55,318 nt of DNA from Actinomycetota bacterium (lineage in GTDB: Bacteria; Actinomycetota; Aquicultoria; Subteraquimicrobiales; Subteraquimicrobiaceae), in NCBI GenBank assembly GCA_030018275.1, contig JASEGB010000010.1, forward strand, positions 1 to 55,318, in the 5' to 3' direction. The notes beneath the pieces were generated by a model. It was not told the origin of the DNA. It made no database searches and saw nothing but the letters and a program-made list of their open reading frames with translations. Shown in pieces: positions 17,372-26,412 of this stretch (its first letter is position 1; every line of letters begins with the position of its first letter). Position numbers and translations under genes: made by a program.

Positions 17372-20050
17372 TTAGAACATGGGTGGCATTTCTAAAGCTG
17401 GATGTCCCACTTTCTGCATGAATTCAAGAACTTCTTCCTCCGTGGTTGCCACCGTCTCATCGACGATCTTATCCACAAAGTCCGGCTCACCAATTTCCTT
17501 TGCCCGCTTATCGAGCATATCTTTCAATTCCTCCTTGAGTTCCTTGGGCATCCAGACAATTCTTTTGAAACCTCCATCGGCTGAGATGAATTTGGGACTG
17601 GTCAGGAAGAACTTCCCCACACCGCTGAAGCCTGGTGTCTGCTGACCCCCACCAACCATGCCAGCCATGGTGGAAAAAGTCATTCCAGAAGGTGTCATCC
17701 CAGCAAACTCCCTATTGACGACCATAACCCCATTGGTGGTGGGAAGAACGGCCACGATGCACTGGAAACACCCACAGTTCTTGAGCAGTGGACCTCCATT
17801 AGCAAAGTAACAATGCGTCTCTCGGACTGTTAAATTGTAAACAAAATCATAATCTCCTTTATTTTGCACCTCTTTTATATCAGTGATGGTATCCAAATAA
17901 TAATCCACATTTCCTTGGACATTAACATTGCGCTTTTTGAGGGAAATAACTGGATCTCCTATCCTTAAACAATCTGCCCTCACCCAAGCTAGAACTCCAG
18001 CTCTACTGATAGCTACTCCATGATTACATGTGAGCGTAAGCTCCTTCCCAGATTTGGTTTTAAACCAAATCAGTCTATTTGGAGCGGGAAATTTTTGCAT
18101 CGCCACCAAATTCTTAGAAATGGCACGTCCATGATTAAGTGTTAAAACTCTGGATTTTGTATATTCCTCGCCTCCTCGATGTGCATTGACAAAATCGGCT
18201 ATTTTGACAGGTTTGTCATCGATGATTATTTCGGTATCTGCGACAAGACATGAGGTCATTGGGTCTTCCATCATGCTATACATGCTGACCTTTTCTATCT
18301 TGTTATGAGAGGCTTTGTAGACAAATTCATTTACCCCTTTGAACTGACCCTTAACTGGATCAATGACTTCTCCCTTGGAAACAGGCTGGTTGGGTCCGGT
18401 GGGGTTTATTTCAAAAGCTGCTTTTCCATCGAGCCAATTATAAGCCCCACAGAGCCCCAATCTTTGAGGCGAGATGATGCACACGTGATCCGGAGCAAAC
18501 GATTGACAGAGGGTGCACGAGAAATAGACATCGACGCCCTCATCGGTCATGCCCGCCACGCGCTCATCTCTCTCGTGATAGATGGCTCTGGCCATCGGGA
18601 GTAACTCCTTTACCCTCTCCTCATCGGTATATATGGTGACTTGGACCTTATCCACGATGGCTGGGAAATCCGCCAAAAGTTTGGCTCTAATGATGTCGCC
18701 CAAATGGTGGAGCTTAAAGCCTTTTTCCTTGGCATCCTTGGCAATTCTTATCCAGATGATATCGCGTGAACCCATATGCATGACGCCTTGAGCACCATTG
18801 ATGAAATGGTGAAGCTGCCGCTCTAAGATGGATTCGAAATCCTTTTGCATCTTGCTCCCAGCGACATGGATTAGAATACCAAGCGGAAGTAAGGACCCCT
18901 CGGAGATATCATCGATTTCCTTGCCGACGACTTCGATCTTGTTGTCCTCCACCTCATCCAGACTCTTCATCAAAAGCAGTTCAGAAGAAGGAGATTTGCC
19001 GCCCCCGAATTCCACAAAAAGATTCTCTTTCCTCACTCGTTCGCCCTCGAAGGCTGGTCCATAAGAAACAGGCACGGGTACTTCGGTCACGGTGATTTTC
19101 AGTCCCCGAACCTCAATGGCCTTGGGGACGATCTCATCGTGGGGGACACTTGAGACCACATGCTCATAGAGGCAAATGCCCGTGGGAAGTATCTGTGGGA
19201 TATCCGTATCGGCAATGGTGGGGAATCCGAAGTTGATTGCCCCTGCGACTTGGGCATATTTTTCGTCGTCCACTTCTCCCAAGGCTATAACGAAGGCGAA
19301 GATGCGATGCCTGTTGTAGAGCAAAATTCGTTTAAAATCTCCGGGTTTGATTCCACCAAAGGCCATGGCCGCCCTGGCCGCGAAGCCCAAGGAGAAGACG
19401 GTCGCCGTGATATCCTTACCGAAGGGGACGAGCCTGGTCTCCCAACCCATTTGAATTCCCTCTTCGGCGAGTTGCTCCGCCATGTTCTTCCCATTGGTAG
19501 TGGCTGACATGAAAACATATAAGTTCTTCTCTTGCAGCTCCCGTGCGATTTTCACAGCGATCTCATTGGTTGGAGCGGCTCCCACTATGGCTGCAAAACC
19601 GGGAGCCGTACCGTCCACGAATTCGATTCCCCCCTCCCGCATGATCACATCATCCGCCGCTCCCAGCCAGATATTCTCATCCGTGGGACTAGCCGTCATG
19701 GTATAAGGAACGTTCTCACTCACGTACTTTATGGCCTCGATGATTTCGTCAGCAAATAGGGTGGCCATTCCAGCATCCAGTGCGGGACCAAGATAAGGCA
19801 GCCACACACGCTTGTCGGGGACTGGGGGAAGAAGCGCTTTAGCCCTCTCCAACACAGGGAGCATATCGCCTAAGGTGCTCACCTTCATCCCGGTGATACT
19901 GTAAATTACGGGCAGGTAATAACCCGTGTTGGGGAAACTCACCGCCTTATCCGGTCCATAATTCTTGAGGGCTTTTTTGAGATTTTCCTCCGCCCTTTTG
20001 ACGATATTATGGGCACCTCTTATGGCAGCTGAAGCTATGATTTTAGACAC
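17372..20050 (-). CDS. acsB: acetyl-CoA synthase (CODH/ACS beta subunit) precursor containing an intein
   Basis: An 892-residue precursor. After removal of a 158-residue intein the mature enzyme would be 734 residues, close to the 729 of Moorella AcsB. It condenses CO, a methyl group and CoA at the A-cluster. The ligands are all present: Cys512, 515, 524 and 534 for the [4Fe-4S] and proximal site, and Cys-Gly-Cys for the distal nickel. This last motif is the C-extein start, precursor residues 759-761. The start is GTG with GAGGAGAA upstream, and it overlaps acsA by eight bases. Without splicing the enzyme could not form its active site, so splicing appears essential. Confidence 0.96.
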   Translation of the reverse strand: MSKIIASAAIRGAHNIVKRAEENLKKALKNYGPDKAVSFPNTGYYLPVIYSITGMKVSTLGDMLPVLERAKALLPPVPDKRVWLPYLGPALDAGMATLFADEIIEAIKYVSENVPYTMTASPTDENIWLGAADDVIMREGGIEFVDGTAPGFAAIVGAAPTNEIAVKIARELQEKNLYVFMSATTNGKNMAEQLAEEGIQMGWETRLVPFGKDITATVFSLGFAARAAMAFGGIKPGDFKRILLYNRHRIFAFVIALGEVDDEKYAQVAGAINFGFPTIADTDIPQILPTGICLYEHVVSSVPHDEIVPKAIEVRGLKITVTEVPVPVSYGPAFEGERVRKENLFVEFGGGKSPSSELLLMKSLDEVEDNKIEVVGKEIDDISEGSLLPLGILIHVAGSKMQKDFESILERQLHHFINGAQGVMHMGSRDIIWIRIAKDAKEKGFKLHHLGDIIRAKLLADFPAIVDKVQVTIYTDEERVKELLPMARAIYHERDERVAGMTDEGVDVYFSCTLCQSFAPDHVCIISPQRLGLCGAYNWLDGKAAFEINPTGPNQPVSKGEVIDPVKGQFKGVNEFVYKASHNKIEKVSMYSMMEDPMTSCLVADTEIIIDDKPVKIADFVNAHRGGEEYTKSRVLTLNHGRAISKNLVAMQKFPAPNRLIWFKTKSGKELTLTCNHGVAISRAGVLAWVRADCLRIGDPVISLKKRNVNVQGNVDYYLDTITDIKEVQNKGDYDFVYNLTVRETHCYFANGGPLLKNCGCFQCIVAVLPTTNGVMVVNREFAGMTPSGMTFSTMAGMVGGGQQTPGFSGVGKFFLTSPKFISADGGFKRIVWMPKELKEELKDMLDKRAKEIGEPDFVDKIVDETVATTEEEVLEFMQKVGHPALEMPPMF
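17777..18250 (-). mobile_element. mini-intein in acetyl-CoA synthase
   Basis: Precursor residues 601-758. The N-terminal splicing block CLVADTEI gives Cys1. Block B is LTLTCNHGVAI with the conserved His. Block G ends CYFANGGPLLKN, with terminal Asn and Cys as the first C-extein residue. Removal joins EDPMTS to CGCFQC. The penultimate residue is Lys instead of the usual His, a variation known in some active inteins. At 158 residues there is no room for a homing endonuclease. The stretch is visibly AT-richer than the flanking acsB sequence. Confidence 0.93.
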
Positions 20051-22013
20051 GAAGCATTCTCCTCATCTCCATGTCATAAAGCACCCTTTCTATCTTCTTG
20101 TCGATTCCCAGAGCTTTCCTATTTCGGTCAATGCGATCGATCAGTATCCTTGCCATCTCCATTGGATCGGATTCATAAACCCACATCGCCCCGGTGAGAT
20201 CCTCAAGTTCTCTAAATAAGAAATCGCATAGGGTCTCGCTTCCCAAGGTCGGGAAGGACACTCCAAATACGACCATCACTCCACTGGCAACGAAGTATTG
20301 ACCGATGGCGATGGCCTTTTCGCTCATCCAACCGGGAGCACAACCGGCGGCGGGTATCTGGTGCATATCGTCACCCAATCCACCTTCCCTTATTATCTCA
20401 GAAGCTGCAGTTAAGATACGGCTGTTATCCACACAAGAGCCACAGTGAACCACTGGGGGCATCCCCACCGCCTCGCAGACCTCTCGCAGTCCAGAGCCAG
20501 CGAGTTCAGCTGCCTCGGGAACCAACAATCCTTCCTTGGCACAACTGATGGCGGAGCAGCCGGTGGTTAGGACCAAAACATTGTTGGCGATTAGTTCCTT
20601 GACTAGCGTGGTGTGAACGAAATCCGACTTCACGCGGGGATTGTTGCACCCCACAACGCCGACAACTCCCCTTATCCTTCCGTTAATTATATTGTCGTTG
20701 AGGAGGCGATATGAGTAGCGGAATTTTCCTCCCAGGATATACTCTATCGTCTCGTGACTGAAACCTGCGATCAGCTCCATCTTTTCCTGTGGTATATCTA
20801 CATCTCCCCTTTTGGGATAATTGACGATGGCTCGTTTTATTATATCCTTGGCCACATCGATGGCATTATGGGCATGGAATTCGAGATGGATTGCACCTTG
20901 TATTTTCGCCTTTCGCGATGTGGTGACGATCTCCGTGTGATAACACTGAGCCACCGATGGTAGAGACTGCATAACGCATTGGACATCCACGACCATGACC
21001 TCAACGGCCCCAGTTGCGATGGCCAATTCCTGCTGCAGGAAATTACCAGCTATGGGTATCCCATGCCTCATCAAAAGCTCATTCGCGGTACAGCATATCC
21101 CAGCAATGTTTATCCCCCTTGCCCCAGCTTTCTTGGCTAAATCGAGTAACTCCTGGTCACGAGAGGCGATGACCATTGCCTCGGGTAATAATGGCTCGTG
21201 TCCGTGGACGATTATGTTGACTTCGTCCCTTTTAAGGACACCTAAATTAACCTTCGCCCTTAAAGGAACCGGTGTGCCAAACATGATATCCTGCAGTTCA
21301 GTGGCGATCATGGAACCACCCCAACCATCTGCCAAAGCAGTTCGACAACCATGCAGGATTATATTTCTATGATCTTGATCCACACCAATGCTCGTTCTGT
21401 GCATCATCTCCACAATTTCACGATCAATACCTCTGGGGACGATACCAAGGTTCCTCCATAACTTTTGTCTGGTTGTAGGGGCTCGCTTTATGAAGTGAAG
21501 CTCTCCATCTTGCTTGCCGAATTCTGCGAGCGCCTTCTCCCCTACTTCGATGGCAATTTGATTTTTATTCTTTCCATCCACATCCACTCCAAGAACACTC
21601 GCTATCATTTTCAGCTTCTCTTCATCTTTGATTTCATATGCCGGTGCCTCGCCTCTGGCTGCTGCCAAAAAGGTTAGGACAACCTCTCTAGCGTGATCAG
21701 AGTGGGCAGCTGCTCCAGCAGCGATCATGCGACCAAAATTTCTAGCCGCAATGACCTCAGGTGTAGCGCCACACACCCCAACCTCGGAACCGGCTTCCTT
21801 GTGGATGATTTGGCACGGACCCATGTTGCACACCCGGCAACAAGATCCCACACTTCCAAAGGAACATGGCCTTTTCTCCTTGGACCGCTGAAAGACGGTG
21901 GTTACACCCTCTCTAGCCGTCTTATCCAGCATCTTGATGCTCGCCACGCAGCTAGTTTCGGAACGAATGCTCGCAGGATTTGATGATTTACTTTTCTTCT
22001 TATATTCACTCAT
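20043..22013 (-). CDS. acsA: carbon monoxide dehydrogenase (CODH/ACS alpha-type catalytic subunit)
   Basis: A 656-residue Ni-Fe-S CO dehydrogenase that reduces CO2 to CO for AcsB. The D- and B-cluster cysteines are in PCSFGSVGSCCRVCNMGPC (about 50-68). C-cluster ligands are recognisable: His in MRHGIP, Cys in VDVQC, VGCNN, TTGCSAISC and VHCGSCVDNSR. Length fits bacterial AcsA/CooS. Eight bases overlap acsB downstream and eight bases overlap the small ferredoxin-like gene upstream, so the three are coupled. Confidence 0.95.
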   Translation of the reverse strand: MSEYKKKSKSSNPASIRSETSCVASIKMLDKTAREGVTTVFQRSKEKRPCSFGSVGSCCRVCNMGPCQIIHKEAGSEVGVCGATPEVIAARNFGRMIAAGAAAHSDHAREVVLTFLAAARGEAPAYEIKDEEKLKMIASVLGVDVDGKNKNQIAIEVGEKALAEFGKQDGELHFIKRAPTTRQKLWRNLGIVPRGIDREIVEMMHRTSIGVDQDHRNIILHGCRTALADGWGGSMIATELQDIMFGTPVPLRAKVNLGVLKRDEVNIIVHGHEPLLPEAMVIASRDQELLDLAKKAGARGINIAGICCTANELLMRHGIPIAGNFLQQELAIATGAVEVMVVDVQCVMQSLPSVAQCYHTEIVTTSRKAKIQGAIHLEFHAHNAIDVAKDIIKRAIVNYPKRGDVDIPQEKMELIAGFSHETIEYILGGKFRYSYRLLNDNIINGRIRGVVGVVGCNNPRVKSDFVHTTLVKELIANNVLVLTTGCSAISCAKEGLLVPEAAELAGSGLREVCEAVGMPPVVHCGSCVDNSRILTAASEIIREGGLGDDMHQIPAAGCAPGWMSEKAIAIGQYFVASGVMVVFGVSFPTLGSETLCDFLFRELEDLTGAMWVYESDPMEMARILIDRIDRNRKALGIDKKIERVLYDMEMRRMLRV

Positions 22014-22380
22014 TAGTCACTTCCCCCACTTCATCAAGTTGTGAAATTGCCACAGCGGATAGCTGAATCTTCCTGGTCTTTGTGGCAGGTTCGATATCCG
22101 AAGTCGTGAGTACAACGAAACGCCTGGCTTCAAGGACTCTGTCCGTTCTCGTTCGCACCACCATCCCGGACTTGACCTTCCTCCTGCACGAGACGACCAA
22201 TTCCTTAGCACCCTCCAATTCAACGAGGCATAACCGACACGCCCCCGTGCTTTCAAGACCCTTACAGTAGCAAAGGTGAGGAATATCGATACCAGCATGG
22301 GTAGCTGCTTCAATGATTGTTATACCGTCGGGAACGGTGACCTTTCTGCCGTCTATGTTTAAGGTTGCCAACTGACTCAA
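22006..22380 (-). CDS. NuoG/HymC-like N-terminal [2Fe-2S] domain protein, truncated
   Basis: A 124-residue protein matching only the N-terminal ferredoxin domain of NuoG, FdhA and [FeFe]-hydrogenase large subunits. It has Cys in IPHLCYC, CRLC and SCRRKV. Homology ends after LEARRFVV, where the family continues into the His/Cys cluster. The last ~34 residues look unrelated. It overlaps acsA, so it is probably translated. It could be a degraded subunit or a stand-alone [2Fe-2S] carrier for CODH. The intact match elsewhere in the window is FdhA. Confidence 0.7.
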   Translation of the reverse strand: MSQLATLNIDGRKVTVPDGITIIEAATHAGIDIPHLCYCKGLESTGACRLCLVELEGAKELVVSCRRKVKSGMVVRTRTDRVLEARRFVVLTTSDIEPATKTRKIQLSAVAISQLDEVGEVTNE

Positions 22381-22395
22381 TTCTCTTCCCCCTTG

Positions 22396-23233
22396 TTAGA
22401 CCAAGATAATAGCATCGGCTTCACAAGTTGACAAACATAGACCACACTTCGTGCACTTTTTCTCCATTATGATATAGGGTTTGTTGTCAGCCAAATATGC
22501 TACATATTCGTCTCCAAGGATGGCTTCTTCGGGACAGATGCTCTTGCATGAGCCGCACATCGTACATCTTTCGGCAACCACTTTGTAGGAGATGAGATCC
22601 TTGCAGGATTTCTTGGGGCAATGCTTCTCCTCTATATGCTCCCGGTATTCTCGCTCCCTCGAAGAGAGTGAATCTGATAGAAGTTGGCCGCTTCTCTCCC
22701 CCTTTTGCATCGAGCCGTCTCATTAACCCTTGAAGAGATTAACCGAAGGAATTCCATGTCTTGGCTTATGCCCTCACCTCGTAATCTTGTCCAATATCCA
22801 AATTACCCGATCCGTCCCAGGCATGCATGGAAGGCATCTGCCACACATCTCTTTTTGGGCAAAGTCACGAAAATATTCCAATGCTTCAAGGACCGCACAA
22901 TGCTCCTCCACCGCTGGTATCATGCTTTAACCACTCTTTTTCCTTCAACGGTGCCCTTTCCTTCCACAATTCTGGTGAGAATCTCCAGCATCTCATAGGT
23001 TCCAATGCGACATGGCGGACATTTGCCACAGGATTCCCTCTGAGTAAAAGAAAGGAAAAATCTAGCTATTTCCACCATGCAATCGGATTCGTCCATCACC
23101 ACTAAACCACCTGAACCCATGCACGACAACCTGTCCCGGCACACACTTTCACTCTATGCTTCTTTGCTTCTCTTCTGCAGATGAGTACCTCTCTGAGGGC
23201 TTGTAAATCCTCTACGCTTTTTAATCTAGTCAC
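22396..23233 (-). pseudogene. NuoF/HymB-like gene with internal deletion and frame breaks
   Basis: Pieces of a ~595-residue NuoF-like protein in several frames. 23233-23102 begins at a GTG overlapping nuoE and encodes the N-terminal part up to KVCAGTGCRA, then a stop. 23144-22920 encodes MGSGGLVVMDESDC through the NADH_4Fe-4S motif SCGKCPPCRIGT. An ORF starting in an ATGA overlap (about 22923) carries a second, similar motif, MCGRCLPCMPGT. 22710-22396 encodes the C-terminal end with two [4Fe-4S] motifs (CTMCGSC, CTKCGLC). The FMN/NAD core is missing. The last ORF is still open and may make a small ferredoxin. Confidence 0.72.
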
Positions 23234-23720
23234 CTTGCTCCTCTTCCCCTCTCAACTTTGCAACTATCCTCTTTGGATTCCTCTCTTTAGAGACCACATC
23301 GTTGATGACTACAACGGGAGCTAGGGCACAACAACCAACACAACTGACGGTCTCCAAAGTGAATTTTAAATCATCGCTGGTCTCTCCATCTTTTAAACCT
23401 AAATTGGTCTCAAATTCCTCAAGAATCGCATGCGAACCCCGAACATGGCAAGCTGTACCCATACATACCCTGATGATATTCTCACCCCGAGGCGTGAAAT
23501 AGAAACGGGTATAAAACGAGGCCACCCCATAGGCGTGAGCGAGGGAGATATCGAGCTCTTTCGCGATGACATTCATCGCATTTTCCGGAAGATAACCAAA
23601 CTCAAGTTGAACGTCCTGCAAAATATGGACGAGTACTCCTTGTTTGCCCTCATATTTTTTCACTATCTCTCGAGTCTTTTCTAACTCTAAGCAAGCACAA
23701 ATTTCTCCCATGAAACCCAA
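23226..23720 (-). CDS. NuoE/HymA-like [2Fe-2S] protein, second copy
   Basis: A 164-residue full-length thioredoxin-fold ferredoxin with cluster cysteines in CMGTAC and CVGCC and the usual helical N-terminus (GVLVHILQDVQLEFGYLPENA). It is clearly related to 11216-11680 but not a recent duplicate. Its expected flavoprotein partner just downstream is broken, so it is either on the way to loss or has taken another role beside CODH. It is 21 bases downstream of acsD. Confidence 0.88.
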   Translation of the reverse strand: MGFMGEICACLELEKTREIVKKYEGKQGVLVHILQDVQLEFGYLPENAMNVIAKELDISLAHAYGVASFYTRFYFTPRGENIIRVCMGTACHVRGSHAILEEFETNLGLKDGETSDDLKFTLETVSCVGCCALAPVVVINDVVSKERNPKRIVAKLRGEEEQGD

Positions 23721-23741
23721 CCTTCCTCGTGGAATTTAAGC

Positions 23742-24692
23742 TCATTCGCCTTCGATCAGGAGATCGATTACCCTTCTCACCAATTTTACGGCTTCGGGGT
23801 GGCGCATGATCAAAATATTTGCGCCAGCTAAGCCCAAGCTTATCGCGGTAAGAGCTTCCCATAAAATACCGCGTTTTTTGACATCCCCCCAGGAAGGTTC
23901 ATCTTCCTCGGTGGCTCTAGCCTCTTTAGCTCTCCAAGCTTCCCTGCCCAAATTACAGACCAGGGGCATCTGCATCATTGCATCGTTCTGCTGCAAGGCC
24001 GCCAATTTATCCCTCTCCATTACCGAGTAGGTATATTCCAAACCATAGCCCAGAGCCCCGGTCGAGGGATCCATGATCACCCTCTGGGCATCGATTCCCA
24101 AATTTGTTATTAAAATGTTGAGTTGTTTTGCCATGTTCACATCTATGGGTGTTTGTCCGGACACAACATGGTCAAAACCCAATGCAGCAGCAGTTATGGA
24201 TTTATAATTATCCTCCTGAGCTGGACCGAGAACTATTCTTCCCCCATGAGCAACCTGAGCTACTTTCTTCAAGACCTCCATATCCTTTTCAACATTTCCT
24301 GAACCGTAAACGATTAGAGGAATGGAAATCGCTTCTAAAACGGATTTGACGGTTTCAGCAGCTTCATCGGGACTGCGATTCTTTCCCGTGGGATCCGTTC
24401 CCAAGAGCTGGAGACAGATTAAATCAGCTTGATACTGGTCCTGACACTTCTTAGCCCATGCCGGTGGATCATTGATTACATCCTTGAAGGGTTCCAGGGC
24501 GACTTCAGACCATCCTTCGGGAACCACATCATAAACCTCCATGGCTATAACGGGCTTGTGAGACATCTCCCCTTCGAATAAATAGAAGGGAAGGGTATTT
24601 TCTCCGCCAACGGTTATTTGAGAGTTCCCACTTCCGATGGTTACCTCTCTGATCTTGCCCATATATTTCTCAAAGGGCGGTACAAAAGCCAT
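23742..24692 (-). CDS. acsD: corrinoid/iron-sulfur protein small (delta) subunit
   Basis: A 316-residue TIM-barrel subunit that pairs with AcsC and helps hold the corrinoid. Family segments include IGGENTLPFYLFEGEM-like start, VIAMEVYDVVPEGW, LICLQLLGTDPTGKN, VLGPAQEDNYKSI, VIMDPSTGALGYGLEYTYSVMERDK and the C-terminal ANILIMRHPEAVKLV. Full length. It follows folD by 57 bases of repeat sequence. Confidence 0.95.
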   Translation of the reverse strand: MAFVPPFEKYMGKIREVTIGSGNSQITVGGENTLPFYLFEGEMSHKPVIAMEVYDVVPEGWSEVALEPFKDVINDPPAWAKKCQDQYQADLICLQLLGTDPTGKNRSPDEAAETVKSVLEAISIPLIVYGSGNVEKDMEVLKKVAQVAHGGRIVLGPAQEDNYKSITAAALGFDHVVSGQTPIDVNMAKQLNILITNLGIDAQRVIMDPSTGALGYGLEYTYSVMERDKLAALQQNDAMMQMPLVCNLGREAWRAKEARATEEDEPSWGDVKKRGILWEALTAISLGLAGANILIMRHPEAVKLVRRVIDLLIEGE

Positions 24693-24703
24693 TTAAACCC
24701 CCC

Positions 24704-24748
24704 TCATTATCAGTGATTCAAGTGATGAAGTGATTCGAGTGATTCGAG
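24704..24748. repeat. short-period repeat between folD and acsD
   Basis: GTGATTC, GTGATGA, GTGATTCGA and GTGATTCGA units follow one another with a period of about nine. It is similar in setting to the heptad repeats but with a longer unit. Confidence 0.45.
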
Positions 24749-25603
24749 TTACTTTCTCGCGGATTGGATCTTGGCTGCCTCCACGGTATTCTTCAGAAGC
24801 ATACCTATGGTCATTGGGCCAACTCCTCCAGGCACTGGCGTTATGGCAGCAGCCTTTTCCTTCACCGCTTCGTAGTCAACATCGCCCACCAATTTATCAT
24901 CCACTCTATTGATGCCTACGTCGATTACAACCACGCCCTCCTTGACCATATCCGCCGTAACCAGTTTTGGATGTCCCACGGCAACCACCAAAATATCGGC
25001 TCTCCTCGTGTGAGAGGCCAGATCCCTTGTCTTGGAATGGCAGATGGTGACCGTAGCATCATTATGTAAGAGCATTAAAGCCATGGGCTTCCCAACGATG
25101 TTACTTCTTCCAACCACAACAGCATTTTTGCCTCTGATTTCCACACCCGTCCTCATCAACAGCTCCAATACCCCATGGGGTGTACATGGTGGATAGCGGA
25201 TTTCACCTATGGTCAAATTGCCCACATTAAAGGGGTGAAAACCATCAACATCCTTCTTAGGATCAACGGCATTTAAAACCTTTTGGGTATCGATGTGGTC
25301 GGGTAATGGTAACTGAACGAGGATGCCATGGATCGAAGGATCATTATTTAAATCATCGATGAGTTTTAAAAGTTCTTCCTCGGAAACATCTTTAGATAAA
25401 GAATATTTTTTCGATAAGATACCTAGTTTCTCACAAGCTCTCTCTTTCTGGCGAACATAAACCAGGGATGTAGGATCCTCGCCAACCAAAATAACCGCTA
25501 ATCCGGGGATGATACCCCCCTCTTTAAGGATTTTTATCTCTTCTGATAACTCACGGTAAATGCTGGAGGCTACCTCTTTCCCGTTGATGATTTTCGCCGT
25601 CAT
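24749..25603 (-). CDS. folD: bifunctional methylene-THF dehydrogenase / methenyl-THF cyclohydrolase
   Basis: A 284-residue FolD covering two methyl-branch steps, cyclisation of formyl-THF and reduction of methenyl-THF. It has the catalytic Tyr-x3-Lys segment YVRQKERACEKLGI (about 49-62), QLPLPDHID, the dinucleotide site VVGRSNIVGKPMALML and the C-terminal TPVPGGVGPMTI. No separate cyclohydrolase (FchA) is seen, so FolD probably does both reactions. It sits 12 bases downstream of the second cooC. Confidence 0.96.
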   Translation of the reverse strand: MTAKIINGKEVASSIYRELSEEIKILKEGGIIPGLAVILVGEDPTSLVYVRQKERACEKLGILSKKYSLSKDVSEEELLKLIDDLNNDPSIHGILVQLPLPDHIDTQKVLNAVDPKKDVDGFHPFNVGNLTIGEIRYPPCTPHGVLELLMRTGVEIRGKNAVVVGRSNIVGKPMALMLLHNDATVTICHSKTRDLASHTRRADILVVAVGHPKLVTADMVKEGVVVIDVGINRVDDKLVGDVDYEAVKEKAAAITPVPGGVGPMTIGMLLKNTVEAAKIQSARK

Positions 25604-25615
25604 CTTTGTACCTCC

Positions 25616-26410
25616 CTAAGTGATTTTCCTACGGCTCGTCTGGATAGCCAAAAGCTCCTCCATAATTCCGTCCACGGCTTGCACGGCTTTTGAGGTCTCC
25701 GGGAGATCCAGCAGGGATCGATGTTCTATATCGTAACGGGGAATGAGCTCATCATTTGGTACAATTCCTGCCAGTTTAAGCTCCCCTTTTTTCAACTCGC
25801 TTAATACCGAAGGATGAGGTTTCCCTTCTATCCGGTTGATTATCAGGAAAATCTTTTTAATCTTCAATTTTAGTTCACTTGCCAGATCTCTTATCTTTAC
25901 CGCCGTTTCGACGCCTCTTAAGGTGGGATCGGAAACGACCAAAAGGAAATCCACATCCCTTGTTGTACGTCTACTTAAATGCTCCATTCCAGCTTCATTA
26001 TCTATCACCACATATTGGTAGTTTTCTGATAAAGCATCCAGGCATCTCCTTAAGATTGTATTGGCATAGCAATAACATCCCGGACCCTCGGGTCTTCCCA
26101 TACTCAGTAAATCGAACTTCTCGGACTCCACTAAAGCCTCCTGGATCTTGAATTCGATGTATGTATCCTTCGATATTCCAGGTGGTAGTTCACGGATGCT
26201 CTCCAATACCTCTTCCCGAATACTACCCACGGTGGACTTAAGTTCCATCCCTAAAGCTTCGTGCAGGTTTGTGTTGGCATCGGCATCCACTGCCAAAATG
26301 GGTATCTCTTCCGTTCGGCATAAATATCTGATGATCAACGCAGCAAGAGTAGTTTTTCCGGTGCCACCTTTGCCAGCTACAGCTATCACGCGACTCAACA
26401 AACTCACCAC
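25616..26410 (-). CDS. CooC-type nickel-insertion ATPase, second paralogue
   Basis: A 264-residue MinD/ParA-like ATPase with Walker A GKGGTGKTT at 13-21, VDADANTNLH at 41-50, a paired CxC at 112 and 114 (GCYCYAN) and NEAGMEHLSRRTTRD. It is distinct from the other copy at 12797-13633. One may serve AcsA and the other AcsB; in acetogens an AcsF-type ATPase loads the A-cluster. Which does which cannot be told from sequence alone. It sits 2 bases downstream of acsV. Confidence 0.9.
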   Translation of the reverse strand: MVSLLSRVIAVAGKGGTGKTTLAALIIRYLCRTEEIPILAVDADANTNLHEALGMELKSTVGSIREEVLESIRELPPGISKDTYIEFKIQEALVESEKFDLLSMGRPEGPGCYCYANTILRRCLDALSENYQYVVIDNEAGMEHLSRRTTRDVDFLLVVSDPTLRGVETAVKIRDLASELKLKIKKIFLIINRIEGKPHPSVLSELKKGELKLAGIVPNDELIPRYDIEHRSLLDLPETSKAVQAVDGIMEELLAIQTSRRKIT

Positions 26411-26412
26411 GG

